Assembly (NCBI GenBank): GCA_947456855.1 | Contig: CANGTR010000010.1 | Location: forward strand, 1 to 43,588 | Direction: 5' to 3' | Source: Sphingobacteriia bacterium | GTDB taxonomy: Bacteria > Bacteroidota > Bacteroidia > Chitinophagales > Chitinophagaceae | Length of the DNA stretch: 43,588 nucleotides | Part shown: positions 1 to 10,960 of the stretch, in pieces | Layout: each line of letters begins with the position of its first letter | Numbering within the stretch: the first letter of the stretch is position 1 | Program-made: the position numbers and the translations under genes | The notes under the pieces: model-generated | Told to the model about the DNA's origin: nothing | The model's input: only the letters and a program-made list of their open reading frames with translations | Databases searched by the model: none

Positions 1-70
1 CAACTGTATTTAAAGGGTTCAGATTTAATTAACCAGTATTTCATTATTAGTTATTTGTTATTAGTTATTC

Positions 71-224
71 ATATCTCATATCTCTTATCTCTTATCTCAT
101 ATCTCATATCTCATCTCTCATCTCTCATCTCTCATCTCTCATCTCTCATCTCTCATATCTCATCTCTCATATCTCATATCTCATATCTGATATCTCATCT
201 CTCATCTCTCATCTCTCATCTTTC
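71..224. repeat. Heptamer microsatellite (TCTCATA/TCTCATC/TCTTATC)n
   Basis: About 22 tandem copies of a 7-bp unit, TCTCATA with the variants TCTCATC and TCTTATC, read on the + strand. It is preceded by a TTATTAGTTATT-type flank at about 44-70. The unit is not a multiple of three, so the apparent open frame through it is only repeat translation. The array runs into the 3' end of the leftward gene and supplies that gene's last codons and stop. Related short arrays lie at 27279-27316 and 41717-41772. Confidence 0.9.
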
Positions 225-1515
225 TTATTTCATCAAATCGAATCCCCTCTTTTTCTAGTTCCAATAAAACTGGCTCGTAAATAGATGCAAGGATAGGAAT
301 ATGCAAACCTCTTTCCATCATTTTATTTTCTACAATGAGTTTAGCTGCAATGCCCAATGGAAGTCCAACTGTTTTTGCCATAGCAGTATTGATGTCATCG
401 TCGCCTTTAACTATCAACGAACTTTTAACCTCATAATTTATGTTTTTTAACGTATAATCAATCTCATGAAACATTACAATCATGTCTTTATCACCCTGTT
501 CTAATTTCCATTTCTCTTCTAATAATTCTTGTAAAATTGCGGCATAAGATCTTTTGCCTTCATGAATTGATCTATTGCTATAAAGTCCAAGAAATTCGAA
601 TTGTTGTTCGATAATGGGGCTGCTTATGTCAATTTTTTTAGCTGCAAATTGATCCCTTAGAAATCTGCCAAATGAAAGATCGTCGGTATCAATGTATTGA
701 TCATCAGCAGTTAAATTGGCTTCAATTATTTTTTGCCATCCTAAGCAAAAATTGGGGTAGCGTAAAGTTGTTCTAAAAAATGTAGCAATATTTTCTAAAC
801 CATAAAGTATGGCATAACTGTTTGAATCTCTATTTGGATAGTAGGCCAATTTACCTACTTCAGGAATATCAACTGTTTCACAATCTTTAAATATTTCTGT
901 ATAATGCTTATTGATTACAGTATGGTCTTTTTTATAAATTGCCCCAGCTTTTCCGGCTGTGATAATATTTCTTGGATTCCAAGTAAACTTATATTGCCAT
1001 GGATTATTGTTGCTTTCTGGTGCAATCAATCCTCCACAATGTGACTTAAAGGAATTAATAACACCACCTTCTCTTTTTATTCCATTAATTATTTGCATAG
1101 CACTCATGTGGTCAATGCCGGGATCAAGGCCCATCTCTCCCAAAAAAAGCAAGCCTTTTGCAGCTATTTCTTTTTCCATGCTTTTGATAGAATCATCAAC
1201 ATAAGAGGCTGTTAATAAATGCCTCCCAATTGATAAGCATGATTTGGCTACTAGAATATGCAGATGCGGAGGTAATAAAGAGATTACCACTTTGGTATTC
1301 GTTATTAGGCTATTTCTTTCGAATTCATCTTCAATGGATATTGATTTAGCCTTTAAATAGGCCGAATCTCCGATTTTACTTAAAACCAAACGCTCGTCTA
1401 AGTCTACAATGGTGCAATACCATTGATTTTGAGCACAAATTTTATTTAAATAATGAATAAGAACAGAAGCAGATTTACCTGCTCCAAAAAGCAATATTTG
1501 ATCAGTATTTCCCAT
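202..1515 (-). CDS. Saccharopine dehydrogenase-like oxidoreductase
   Basis: A 437-residue protein of the saccharopine dehydrogenase / saccharopine reductase family, which acts on the lysine-glutamate adduct saccharopine using NAD(P). The N-terminus has a Rossmann dinucleotide site ([16 protein letters not shown], residues about 8-23), followed by the larger C-terminal catalytic domain typical of the family ([11 protein letters not shown], about residues 130-140). It has no signal peptide, so it is cytoplasmic. It probably serves lysine breakdown, but no other lysine-degradation gene is nearby. The last residues (KMRDER) and the stop codon are encoded by the heptamer repeat at 71-224, so the C-terminus has been set or shifted by repeat growth. 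Family assignment is firm; the exact substrate is inferred. Confidence 0.85.
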   Translation of the reverse strand: MGNTDQILLFGAGKSASVLIHYLNKICAQNQWYCTIVDLDERLVLSKIGDSAYLKAKSISIEDEFERNSLITNTKVVISLLPPHLHILVAKSCLSIGRHLLTASYVDDSIKSMEKEIAAKGLLFLGEMGLDPGIDHMSAMQIINGIKREGGVINSFKSHCGGLIAPESNNNPWQYKFTWNPRNIITAGKAGAIYKKDHTVINKHYTEIFKDCETVDIPEVGKLAYYPNRDSNSYAILYGLENIATFFRTTLRYPNFCLGWQKIIEANLTADDQYIDTDDLSFGRFLRDQFAAKKIDISSPIIEQQFEFLGLYSNRSIHEGKRSYAAILQELLEEKWKLEQGDKDMIVMFHEIDYTLKNINYEVKSSLIVKGDDDINTAMAKTVGLPLGIAAKLIVENKMMERGLHIPILASIYEPVLLELEKEGIRFDEIRKMRDER

Positions 1516-1583
1516 ATAAAAAATTAAATATAGTACAATTGACTTCGATGGATGAAAATCAGTTAATTATGCCTCCTAACAAC

Positions 1584-1592
1584 TGTGGATAA
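1584..1592. promoter_or_regulatory. Single consensus DnaA-box-like 9-mer
   Basis: TGTGGATAA is the reverse complement of the consensus DnaA box TTATCCACA. It lies in the gap between the divergent saccharopine dehydrogenase-like gene and gyrA. I saw no second box close by, so this is not an origin. It may be a regulatory site or chance. Confidence 0.35.
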
Positions 1593-1641
1593 AACCCTTA
1601 AAAAAACCCTTTTTTTAGCGTATTTAGAAGCCTAAAAAAGG

Positions 1642-1649
1642 TATCTTCG
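1642..1649 (+). promoter_or_regulatory. Candidate -7 box for gyrA
   Basis: TATCTTCG is one base from the Bacteroidota -7 consensus TAnnTTTG and lies 64 bp before the gyrA start codon. A clear -33 TTG is not visible at the expected spacing, so the assignment is moderate. Confidence 0.4.
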
Positions 1650-1713
1650 CAAACCTTTAATTGAGTGGTTATTTTGCCACTTAACAGTAACCAATTTTGA
1701 AAGCGAAAGATAC

Positions 1714-4395
1714 ATGGAAGAGAATCAATTACCCGAGCTTACAAGTGATAATGACCGTATTATACAGGTAAATATCGAAGAGCAAATGAAGACTGCCTAT
1801 ATCGACTATTCTATGTCGGTAATTGTTGGTAGGGCCTTGCCTGACGTTAGAGATGGTTTTAAGCCAGTACATCGTCGTGTTCTTTATGCAATGAGTGAAT
1901 TGGGAAATAGCAGCAATAAGCCATTTAAAAAATCTGCTCGTATTGTAGGGGAGGTAATGGGTAAATATCATCCACATGGAGATAGTGCTATTTACGACAC
2001 ATTGGTTCGTATGGCGCAGGAATGGACCATGCGATATACGCTTGTTGATCGACAAGGAAATTTTGGTAATCAAGATGGAGATCCTCCAGCTGCCATGCGT
2101 TATACAGAAGCTAGGTTACAACGCATTGCAGAAGCTATGTTGGATGATATTGAAAAAGAAACAGTAGATTTTCAATTAAATTTTGACGACTCATTAGAAG
2201 AACCATCTGTACTACCTACAAGAATTCCTCAATTGTTAATCAATGGATCTTCGGGTATTGCTGTTGGCATGGCTACCAATATGATGCCTCATAATTTGAG
2301 TGAAGTAATTGACGGCTGTGTTGCTTATGTAGAAAACAGATCTATTCCAATAGAAGAATTGATGAATTTTGTAAAAGCGCCTGATTTTCCTACGGGAGGA
2401 GTTATTTACGGAATGGAAGGTGTTAGACAAGGTTTACTAACGGGGAGAGGCAGGGTAGTTGTAAGGGGTAAATGCAATGTTGAGGCCAAACCCAATGGCA
2501 GAGAAATGATTGTGATTACCGAAGTTCCTTATCAAGTAAGTCGTGACGTTTTAACAGATCGTATTGGTCAATTGGCTATCAACAAAATTGTAGATGGAAT
2601 TGCCGATGTTGGTAATCAAAGTAATAAAGATGGTACCAGAATTGTTGTTGAATTAAAGAAAGATGCTGTAGCCCAAGTGGTAATTAACCAGCTGTACAAG
2701 CACACAGAATTACAAACCAGTTATGGTATCAATAATGTTGCATTAAGCAAAGGTCGTCCGAGAATTATGAACCTGCGTGATTTAATCAGCGAGTTCATTG
2801 AATTTAGAATGGAAGTAGTTATTCGTAGAGCAAAATTTGAATTACGAAAGGCCGAAGAACGAGCCCATATTTTAGAAGGCTATTTAAAAGCACTAGATCA
2901 TTTAGATGAAGTGATCAGGTTGATCAGGGCAAGTAGAACGCCTGATGAAGCTAAAGAAGTATTGATTGCTAAAAGTAAAGAAGAGAAATGGTATTTGAAT
3001 GCTGCAATGTTCTCCGATTTAGCGAATGATATTTATTCTCAAGAAGAAGGTTTATCCGAAGCTCAAGCAAAAGCAATTTTGGAATTGCGTTTACAAAGGC
3101 TTACAGGAATGGAGCGTGATAAAATCATTGAAGAATTCAATGGTTTAATTGCAACCATCAAACATCTTAAAGCTTTGTTGGCCAGTGAAGACATGCGTTA
3201 TGATTTAATCAAAACGGAGTTGTTAGAAGTAAAAGCTAAGTTTGGCGATGAGCGTAAAAGTGAGATCCAATATTTAGCTGATGAAATGCGAATAGAAGAC
3301 TTGATTGAAGACGAAGATGTTGTAATTACTATTTCTCATTTAGGTTATATTAAGAGAACTTCTGCAACAGAATATCGTCAGCAAAAAAGAGGTGGAAGAG
3401 GTGCCATTGGCTCAAAAACAAGAGAGGAAGATTATGTAGAACATCTATTCGTAGCATCTACCCATGACACCATGTTGTTTTTCACCGAAAAAGGAAGATG
3501 CTTCTGGATGCGTGTTTATGAAATTCCAGAAGGAGAGAAGCAAGGAAAGGGAAGGGCCATTCAAAATCTGATTCAATTGCCAGGTGATGATAAAGTAAAA
3601 GCCATCATTAATGTTAAAAAATTAGATGATAAAGATTTTGTTCAAAATCATTATATCGTTCTATGTACAAAACGTGGCATCATCAAGAAAACTTCATTGG
3701 AAGATTTTAGCAGACCAAGAGCAAATGGCGTTAATGCCATTAACATTGTTGAAGGTGATGAATTATTAGAAGCAAGATTAACAGACGGCAATAGTGAAAT
3801 CATGATGGCTGTGAGGAGTGGAAGAGCCATTCGTTTCCCCGAAGTAAAAGTTCGATCTACTGGAAGAGGAGCTATTGGAGTAGCAGGTATTGAAGTAGAT
3901 GACAATACTGATGAAGTGGTAGGTATGATCTGTGTAAACAAAGATGATGCTGAAAGAACAATTTTAGTTGTAAGTGAAAAAGGATATGGAAAGAGAACTG
4001 CAATTGAAGATTACCGCATTACCAATAGAGGTGGAAAAGGAGTTAAAACAATCAATGTTACGGAAAAAACGGGTAATTTAGTAGGCATTTTGTATGTAAA
4101 AGAAGTTGAAGATTTAATTATCACTTGTAAATCAGGAATTACTATCCGAACAGGAATAGTTGATATCAGAGAAGCCGGAAGAGCTACTCAAGGTGTAAAA
4201 TTGATTCGCTTAGACGATACAGATGAAATTGCAGCTATTTCTCAAATTGAAGAACAGGTAATTGAAGAAGCACCCCTAGAAGAGCATTCATCTGAAGAAT
4301 CAATTATTGAAAATTTATCCGATGGATCAACGGCCTCAGGTACAACAAATACAGCAGCTACAACTGAAAATGATTTTAACGAACCAAACAATTAA
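1714..4395 (+). CDS. gyrA: DNA gyrase subunit A
   Basis: An 893-residue type IIA topoisomerase breakage-reunion subunit that pairs with GyrB to supercoil DNA. The catalytic tyrosine is Tyr130 in [10 protein letters not shown]. The quinolone-determining region reads [12 protein letters not shown], with Ser91 and Asp95 at the E. coli Ser83/Asp87 positions, so the usual sensitive residues are present. A GyrA box (QKRGGRG) follows the coiled-coil region and is repeated degenerately in the C-terminal pinwheel; this marks gyrase A rather than ParC. The protein ends in an acidic Glu/Ser/Thr-rich tail of about 45 residues. A secreted repeat protein follows 20 bp downstream and is probably co-transcribed. 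Confidence 0.97.
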   Translation: MEENQLPELTSDNDRIIQVNIEEQMKTAYIDYSMSVIVGRALPDVRDGFKPVHRRVLYAMSELGNSSNKPFKKSARIVGEVMGKYHPHGDSAIYDTLVRMAQEWTMRYTLVDRQGNFGNQDGDPPAAMRYTEARLQRIAEAMLDDIEKETVDFQLNFDDSLEEPSVLPTRIPQLLINGSSGIAVGMATNMMPHNLSEVIDGCVAYVENRSIPIEELMNFVKAPDFPTGGVIYGMEGVRQGLLTGRGRVVVRGKCNVEAKPNGREMIVITEVPYQVSRDVLTDRIGQLAINKIVDGIADVGNQSNKDGTRIVVELKKDAVAQVVINQLYKHTELQTSYGINNVALSKGRPRIMNLRDLISEFIEFRMEVVIRRAKFELRKAEERAHILEGYLKALDHLDEVIRLIRASRTPDEAKEVLIAKSKEEKWYLNAAMFSDLANDIYSQEEGLSEAQAKAILELRLQRLTGMERDKIIEEFNGLIATIKHLKALLASEDMRYDLIKTELLEVKAKFGDERKSEIQYLADEMRIEDLIEDEDVVITISHLGYIKRTSATEYRQQKRGGRGAIGSKTREEDYVEHLFVASTHDTMLFFTEKGRCFWMRVYEIPEGEKQGKGRAIQNLIQLPGDDKVKAIINVKKLDDKDFVQNHYIVLCTKRGIIKKTSLEDFSRPRANGVNAINIVEGDELLEARLTDGNSEIMMAVRSGRAIRFPEVKVRSTGRGAIGVAGIEVDDNTDEVVGMICVNKDDAERTILVVSEKGYGKRTAIEDYRITNRGGKGVKTINVTEKTGNLVGILYVKEVEDLIITCKSGITIRTGIVDIREAGRATQGVKLIRLDDTDEIAAISQIEEQVIEEAPLEEHSSEESIIENLSDGSTASGTTNTAATTENDFNEPNN

Positions 4396-4415
4396 ATAAT
4401 TTTAAAACAACCCAT

Positions 4416-5780
4416 ATGAAGTATTATTTCTCCGTTCTTTTCAGCATTGCATTATTGAATGTTGCGATTGCGCAGGATTTCAAAAAAGTTCAAACATTGA
4501 TTTTGCTCGGTAAGATTGAAGAAGCTAAAACAGAAAACGATAAGTTATTGGCCGATCCAAAAGGGGCAGCTAAAACAGAAGGCTGGTACTGGAAAATGCG
4601 ATTAAACGCAGCATTGGCAAAAGCTGAAACCACCAAGGCAAAATTTCCTAATGCTTTAAAAGATGCAGAAGAAGCAACAAAAAAGTATGTAGCAATGGAT
4701 CCTTCTTTTGCCATGGTAAAAGAAAAAGGAGCTGATGGATTTTTTGATTTATATTCTATGTCTTTTAATTCTGGTCTTTCAGATTTTACTGCAAAAACAT
4801 GGCCTAAAGCTGCCGAAGATTTTGAAGCGGCTGTTTATTATAGTGATTTTATATTTCAAAACAAATGGGCTAATTCAAAAGCATCATTCGATACAACTTC
4901 CATTTTGTATGCAGCTTATGCCAATCAGAATGCACAAAAGATGGATCGCGCATCTGCTTATTATTTGCGTTTAGCAGAAGCAAAATGTACTGGTGAAAAT
5001 TTCCAAGACATTTATAAATTTTTAGCTGATCAAGGAATAAAGAATAAGGACAAAGATGGTTTTTACAAAGCAATCAATTTAGGAAAAGAAGTTTATCCTA
5101 AAGAAAATTGGGATGATTATGAAGTAGAATACATTGACATTAATTTTTCACTTGCAGATAAAACAGATTTTTACGATAAAGGGGATGCTGCTGGTACTTT
5201 ATCCGAAATGCAATACTTGCAATTTGGTGATGTATTTGTAAATGTTCGGCATAAAGAAACGGATAGTACTATCTTTGCTAAATACACCTTAAAAGGGGTA
5301 GAAGCATTTAAAAAAGCATACAGTAAAAATAACCAAAATGCTTTAGCAGCTTATAATGTGGCAGTTATTCATTATAATTATTTTAACGATGCGGATGATA
5401 AGTATGCCGCCAATATAAGAGAACTACAACAATTGAATGCCAATAAGCCAGTTGAAAAAGATCCAAAGAAAAAAATAGCAGCAGAGGCTAAATTTAAAGA
5501 GCAAACAGATGCCGTTAAGAAAAGGAATCTTGAAGTAGATAAAATAGCACAAGACAACATTGACATAGCTATTGATTGGTTGAATAAAACTTTTGTTATT
5601 CTTAAAGATAAAAGTCCTAGAACCAATGTAGAAAAAGGTGTATTGAATAAATCGGTAGATTTCTTGGCCAATTTATATTCTTATAAAATGAATAAGGTAA
5701 GAGGTAAAGATCCCAAAGCATTCGATGCATTTGAAGCTAAATACAAGGAGTTTGATGCATTGCACGGAACTTTCAAATAG
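4416..5780 (+). CDS. Secreted TPR-like protein of unknown function
   Basis: A 454-residue protein starting with a signal peptide (MKYYFSVLFSIALLNVAIA, cleavage probably before QDF). The rest is alpha-helical, Ala/Lys-rich and arranged in helical pairs like tetratricopeptide repeats, for example AAYNVAVIHYNYFNDADDKY, without a catalytic motif I can recognise. It is therefore probably a periplasmic or surface scaffold. It begins 20 bp after gyrA and ends just before a strong terminator, so the two genes are likely one transcript. A protein of this kind after gyrA is familiar from other Bacteroidota, but its role is not known to me. Confidence 0.8.
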   Translation: MKYYFSVLFSIALLNVAIAQDFKKVQTLILLGKIEEAKTENDKLLADPKGAAKTEGWYWKMRLNAALAKAETTKAKFPNALKDAEEATKKYVAMDPSFAMVKEKGADGFFDLYSMSFNSGLSDFTAKTWPKAAEDFEAAVYYSDFIFQNKWANSKASFDTTSILYAAYANQNAQKMDRASAYYLRLAEAKCTGENFQDIYKFLADQGIKNKDKDGFYKAINLGKEVYPKENWDDYEVEYIDINFSLADKTDFYDKGDAAGTLSEMQYLQFGDVFVNVRHKETDSTIFAKYTLKGVEAFKKAYSKNNQNALAAYNVAVIHYNYFNDADDKYAANIRELQQLNANKPVEKDPKKKIAAEAKFKEQTDAVKKRNLEVDKIAQDNIDIAIDWLNKTFVILKDKSPRTNVEKGVLNKSVDFLANLYSYKMNKVRGKDPKAFDAFEAKYKEFDALHGTFK

Positions 5781-5806
5781 TTTTGAATAGAAATATTACA
5801 ATAAAG

Positions 5807-5830
5807 AAGCCCCTTAGTTGGGGCTTTTTT
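5807..5830 (+). terminator. Rho-independent terminator after gyrA-TPR operon
   Basis: A 7-bp stem, AAGCCCC / GGGGCTT, with a 6-base loop (TTAGTT) is followed by a run of T ending at 5830. It starts 26 bp after the stop codon of the TPR-like gene. Confidence 0.9.
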
Positions 5831-5862
5831 ATTACGTTCAATTTTGCTTTTTAAATAATTAA

Positions 5863-6242
5863 GTTTGAAATAAATACATCGTTCGCTGCTGATAAATGCA
5901 ATTATTCATTTACAGATTCCTTAAATTAATGTATTTATCAAAGGCTCACTCTTGTATTTATTTCAAACATCTCAATGTAAAAAATGAATAAATTAGCTTT
6001 TAAAAATTGCAAGTAAGCGCATTTTGAATAGTGCTACTTTTTGCTAGCCTTACATTCAATAGAATAAATAATGCTTTGAAAAATTTGCAAAAACGAGCCT
6101 TTTAGAAATGCTAAGTTTTAGAAATCTAAAAATGAGTTACTGCATTTCTAAGCAGCGAGTGTTGCAAATTTTCAAAGCATTATTAGTATAACAATTAATT
6201 TAATTCTAAATCAAATACAGCAGCGAACGATGTATTTGATTC
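5863..6242. repeat. Nested inverted-repeat element in a gene-free stretch
   Basis: The gap 5781-6313 has no credible gene. It holds several exact inverted repeats. A 20-bp pair (AAATACATCGTTCGCTGCTG) sits at 5872-5891 and 6218-6237 and encloses most of the region. A 16-bp pair (GTTTGAAATAAATACA) sits at 5863-5878 and 5953-5968. A near-perfect 23/24-bp pair sits at 6067-6090 and 6162-6184. Inside that are a 9-bp pair (TAGAAATGC, 6103-6111 / 6142-6150) and a central hairpin TTTTAGA-AA-TCTAAAA. No transposase is encoded, so a MITE-like or structured-RNA element is possible. Its identity is unknown. Confidence 0.75.
6067..6184. repeat. Long cruciform-forming palindrome inside the element
   Basis: The arms 6067-6090 and 6162-6184 pair over 23 bp with a single extra A/T on one side. 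The next paired segment, 6103-6111 with 6142-6150, sits inside, and a 7-bp hairpin forms the tip. Either DNA strand could extrude as a cruciform or be transcribed as a long stem-loop. Confidence 0.75.
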
Positions 6243-6292
6243 AATCATAAAATCATACAAATAAAAAGCCTGCAATTCGAAATTCCTTTATA

Positions 6293-6314
6293 TGCAATTT
6301 TTCAAAGCACTATT
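6293..6314. repeat. Extra copy of the palindrome arm at the 3' end of the propeller gene
   Basis: TGCAATTTTTCAAAGCACTATT repeats the right arm of the long palindrome (6163-6184) with small differences. It ends at the stop codon of the leftward Asp-box protein gene. Confidence 0.6.
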
Positions 6315-9300
6315 TATAATTTCATTTTCAATCCATCCCAATTCTTTTTCAATGCATCAAATGAAGTATTTAATTCTTTAATCGTTTGAATGGCAATATC
6401 TGTGGGGGCAAGGTCTGCTTCTTGTAAATTGCTCATTACAGATTCATAAGAACCAGCCAAAGATCCAAAACTAGCAGTGCCAGATCCACCACGTCTTCTG
6501 CCTGAAACACCAATCATAGTATTAATTTGCTTTTTTGTTTCTTCATTGATATTTGGTTTCGCAATATAGATGGTCATTTCATCCATGTATTTTTTTGCCT
6601 CTTTTGCCTTTTCGTAACACTCCATTGAATAGGAATGCTGTTGATCTAAATCTTTTGTTGGCGTTTTTACTCTTGGATCCATTCTAATCACAAAGGGTTG
6701 TGTATATGTTTGCCCATCTACTGTTAAACTAACTGTATAATTTCCAGGTTTAGCCCATGGCGAAGTAGGGGAAGGTGCGGTGTTGCCTTCAATGGCTGCA
6801 ATAGGATAACTGGGAACAGTATTAAGAGGAGCATAATGCATATCCCAAACAAATCTTTGAGCACCAGCTTTTGAAGACAATAGCTGCTGTGGACGAATCC
6901 AATACAAAGGAATATTTACAGGTGGAATAGGATAGGGTTGATCATTGCTACTAAATTTTCTAACCAATGACCCAGCAGCATCTTTTATTTCAAGACTAAC
7001 TGGTCCACTTGATTGCTTATTTAAATAAAAATCAAAAATGGCTCCATCAGGTGGGTTTTGTCCACTTGGTTCTTCTTGTGGTATTGGAGTATCGGTATTC
7101 ATGTTCCACCTAACTCTTATTGCAGTTTGTGGCTTGAATAATACGATCGAAGAATTATTTTTTACCAACTGACGCAACGGAGTAATATTGTCTAAGATCC
7201 AAAAAGATCTACCATGTGTTCCTACAACAATATCATCATCTTTAATTACTAAATCTCTAATAGAAGTAGCTGGCATATTCAAACGGAGTGGCTGCCAATT
7301 CATTCCATCATTCAAAGAAAAATAAACCATTCTTTCAGAGCCTGCAAACAATAAACCCTTTGTAGTTGGATCTTCTTTAACCGAATTGATGGGATCTGTT
7401 GGCAATCCATTTACAATTTCATTCCAAGTTGCACCTCCATCATTTGTTTTATAAATATGCGGTTTCATATCATCGCAACGAATTCTATTAACTGCGGCAT
7501 AGGCAGTGTTTTCATCAAAATGACTGGCTTCCATAATGGAGATTTTACTCCATTCTGTAATGGATGGAGGAGTAACATTTTTCCAGGTTTTTCCGCCGTC
7601 TTTTGTAAGTTGAATCAATCCATCATCGGTTCCACACCAAATGATATTGATGTTTTTAGGAGAGGGGGCAATGGTATAAATAACGCCACGTCTTGGCATT
7701 TTTTTCATCTCCTCAGTGGTATATATCCCAACACTTTCAGGTATATAGGAATAAGATGCTCTGGTTAAATCTGGGCTAATTACTTGCCATGATTTTCCTC
7801 CATTTTTGGTTTTAAACAAAACATTGCCAGCGTAAAATAAAGTAGTAGGATCAATCGGAGAAAACAATACTGGAGCTGTTCTTACAAATCGATATTTTCC
7901 TGATGCAATTGTTTCTGGGGAAATATGTTGCACTTGTCCGGTGCGTTTATCAAAGCGGGTGATTTTTCCACCATAAATAATATTGGGATCAAGTGGGTCA
8001 GGAGCTACATATCCATATTCTTCAACCCCAACAGGATGCCATTCTCTAAAAGTAATCTGTCCATCATTTCCTCTTGAAGAAATGCCAACAGAACCACTTT
8101 CTTGCTGACCACCATATACATTGTATGGAAATGCATTGTCAGTGCTTACATGATAAAATTGAGCAGTAGGTTGATTGTACCAGGATGAAAAGCTTTCTCC
8201 ACCATTCACCGTAATGATTGCCCCTTGATCGGATGCCATTAAAATGATTTTGTTGTTGTTGGGATTGATCCAAATGCGATGGTAATCGTCCCCACCAGGA
8301 GCACCTCTAAAATCTTTCCATGTTTTTGCTCCATCAGTAGATTTCCAAGCCACTACATTGGCAGTATAAACAATATCAGCATCAAATGGATCGGCTTTAA
8401 CTTCTGCGAAATCAGAACCGCGTCCCCAATATCGATTATCTGAAGTCATGTTTTTCCAGGTTTCACCTGCATCATCACTTCTGTAAATTCCTCCTTTATC
8501 GCCAGCATCAACAGTTGCATACAATCTATTAGAATTACTCGGAGCAATACAGAATCCAATTCTCCCCAAACCTTGAGCTACAGTAGGGAGGCCAGTTACT
8601 AATTTTTTCCAGGTATCTCCGCCATCTATTGATTTATATAGGCCACTTTCTGCACCATTCCATGCACCATTTTCCCATGGACCTTGACGGCCAGCCCATA
8701 AGTCGGCATAGACAATTTTTGGATTATTGGGGTCGATGGTTACTTGAATAGCACCAGTATTTTCATCTTTATAAAGTACTTTATTCCAGGTTTTTCCTCC
8801 GTCAGTTGTTTTGAAAACACCACGTTCTGTATTCGGCCCATAGGGATGGCCTAGCACAGCAGCGAAAACAATATTTTCGTTATTAGGATCAATTGCAATA
8901 CCACCAATTTGTTGACCATCTTTAAGGCCTATATTTTGCCATGTTTTACCCGCATCAGTAGACTTATACATACCATCTCCAACAGATAGGTCTGGTCGTT
9001 GAATACCTTCACCACTAGCCACATATATAGTATTAGGGTTAGAAGGAGCTATAGCAATATCACCAATTGATCCGGTAGGTTGATCATCAAAAATGGGTTT
9101 CCAGGTTCTTCCAAAATCAGTAGTTTTCCATACGCCACCATTATTTACTCCAATATAGAATACATTGGGTTGATTGGGAATACCAACAGCGCCAACAGTT
9201 CTGCCACCACGGTGAGGGCCAATCATTCGCCATTTCATGGCTTGTAAATAACCTGGATTTACCTGGGCAAAGTTGGCACTCGAAAAAAATAGAAATGCTA

Positions 9301-9331
9301 AAGCAAAAAAGGAACGTGTAATGGTATTCAT
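6314..9331 (-). CDS. Secreted VPS10/sortilin-like Asp-box beta-propeller protein
   Basis: A 1005-residue exported protein with a signal peptide (MNTITRSFFALAFLFFSSANFA before QVNPG). About ten Asp-box (BNR) repeats of the form S/T-x-D-x-G-x-T-W run through the first 700 residues, for example KTTDFGRTW, KSTDAGKTW, KTTDGGKTW, RSDDAGETW and LTKDGGKTW, so it folds as one or two beta-propellers like sortilin/VPS10 and sialidase-type proteins. The C-terminal third has a beta-sandwich-like part followed by a helical tail ending in KKNWDGLKMKL. Such proteins are common and large in Bacteroidota; proposed roles in glycan or peptide binding are unproven, and no sialidase active site is evident. The stop codon abuts an arm of the upstream palindromic element. 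Confidence 0.85.
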   Translation of the reverse strand: MNTITRSFFALAFLFFSSANFAQVNPGYLQAMKWRMIGPHRGGRTVGAVGIPNQPNVFYIGVNNGGVWKTTDFGRTWKPIFDDQPTGSIGDIAIAPSNPNTIYVASGEGIQRPDLSVGDGMYKSTDAGKTWQNIGLKDGQQIGGIAIDPNNENIVFAAVLGHPYGPNTERGVFKTTDGGKTWNKVLYKDENTGAIQVTIDPNNPKIVYADLWAGRQGPWENGAWNGAESGLYKSIDGGDTWKKLVTGLPTVAQGLGRIGFCIAPSNSNRLYATVDAGDKGGIYRSDDAGETWKNMTSDNRYWGRGSDFAEVKADPFDADIVYTANVVAWKSTDGAKTWKDFRGAPGGDDYHRIWINPNNNKIILMASDQGAIITVNGGESFSSWYNQPTAQFYHVSTDNAFPYNVYGGQQESGSVGISSRGNDGQITFREWHPVGVEEYGYVAPDPLDPNIIYGGKITRFDKRTGQVQHISPETIASGKYRFVRTAPVLFSPIDPTTLFYAGNVLFKTKNGGKSWQVISPDLTRASYSYIPESVGIYTTEEMKKMPRRGVIYTIAPSPKNINIIWCGTDDGLIQLTKDGGKTWKNVTPPSITEWSKISIMEASHFDENTAYAAVNRIRCDDMKPHIYKTNDGGATWNEIVNGLPTDPINSVKEDPTTKGLLFAGSERMVYFSLNDGMNWQPLRLNMPATSIRDLVIKDDDIVVGTHGRSFWILDNITPLRQLVKNNSSIVLFKPQTAIRVRWNMNTDTPIPQEEPSGQNPPDGAIFDFYLNKQSSGPVSLEIKDAAGSLVRKFSSNDQPYPIPPVNIPLYWIRPQQLLSSKAGAQRFVWDMHYAPLNTVPSYPIAAIEGNTAPSPTSPWAKPGNYTVSLTVDGQTYTQPFVIRMDPRVKTPTKDLDQQHSYSMECYEKAKEAKKYMDEMTIYIAKPNINEETKKQINTMIGVSGRRRGGSGTASFGSLAGSYESVMSNLQEADLAPTDIAIQTIKELNTSFDALKKNWDGLKMKL

Positions 9332-9516
9332 AAAGGTCTTTGTTAAGTAATGGTAAAATACAACAAAACCTCGATTTAATAAGTAAGTAGAATTACATGA
9401 ATACAGTGTTAGCCTTTTTTCTTTAAATCATTCATGCAGCTATTTAACATAATATTAATTATAAGATAATTGATAGATTCTTTTTAGGTGTAAAAAGAAG
9501 TCTAATATCTTGATAA

Positions 9517-10941
<1,425 letters not shown>

Positions 10942-10960
10942 GCATCATCAATTTGGTCCA

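Noticed and set aside
55..258. Open frame of 67 codons, rich in Ile, Ser, Leu and His
   Set aside because: It is only the translation of the heptamer microsatellite; it has no start context or family likeness.
1714..4395. ParC/topoisomerase IV instead of gyrase A
   Set aside because: The GyrA box QKRGGRG and six-blade C-terminal part mark gyrase.
5863..6242. Insertion sequence
   Set aside because: No transposase or its remnant is encoded between the inverted repeats.
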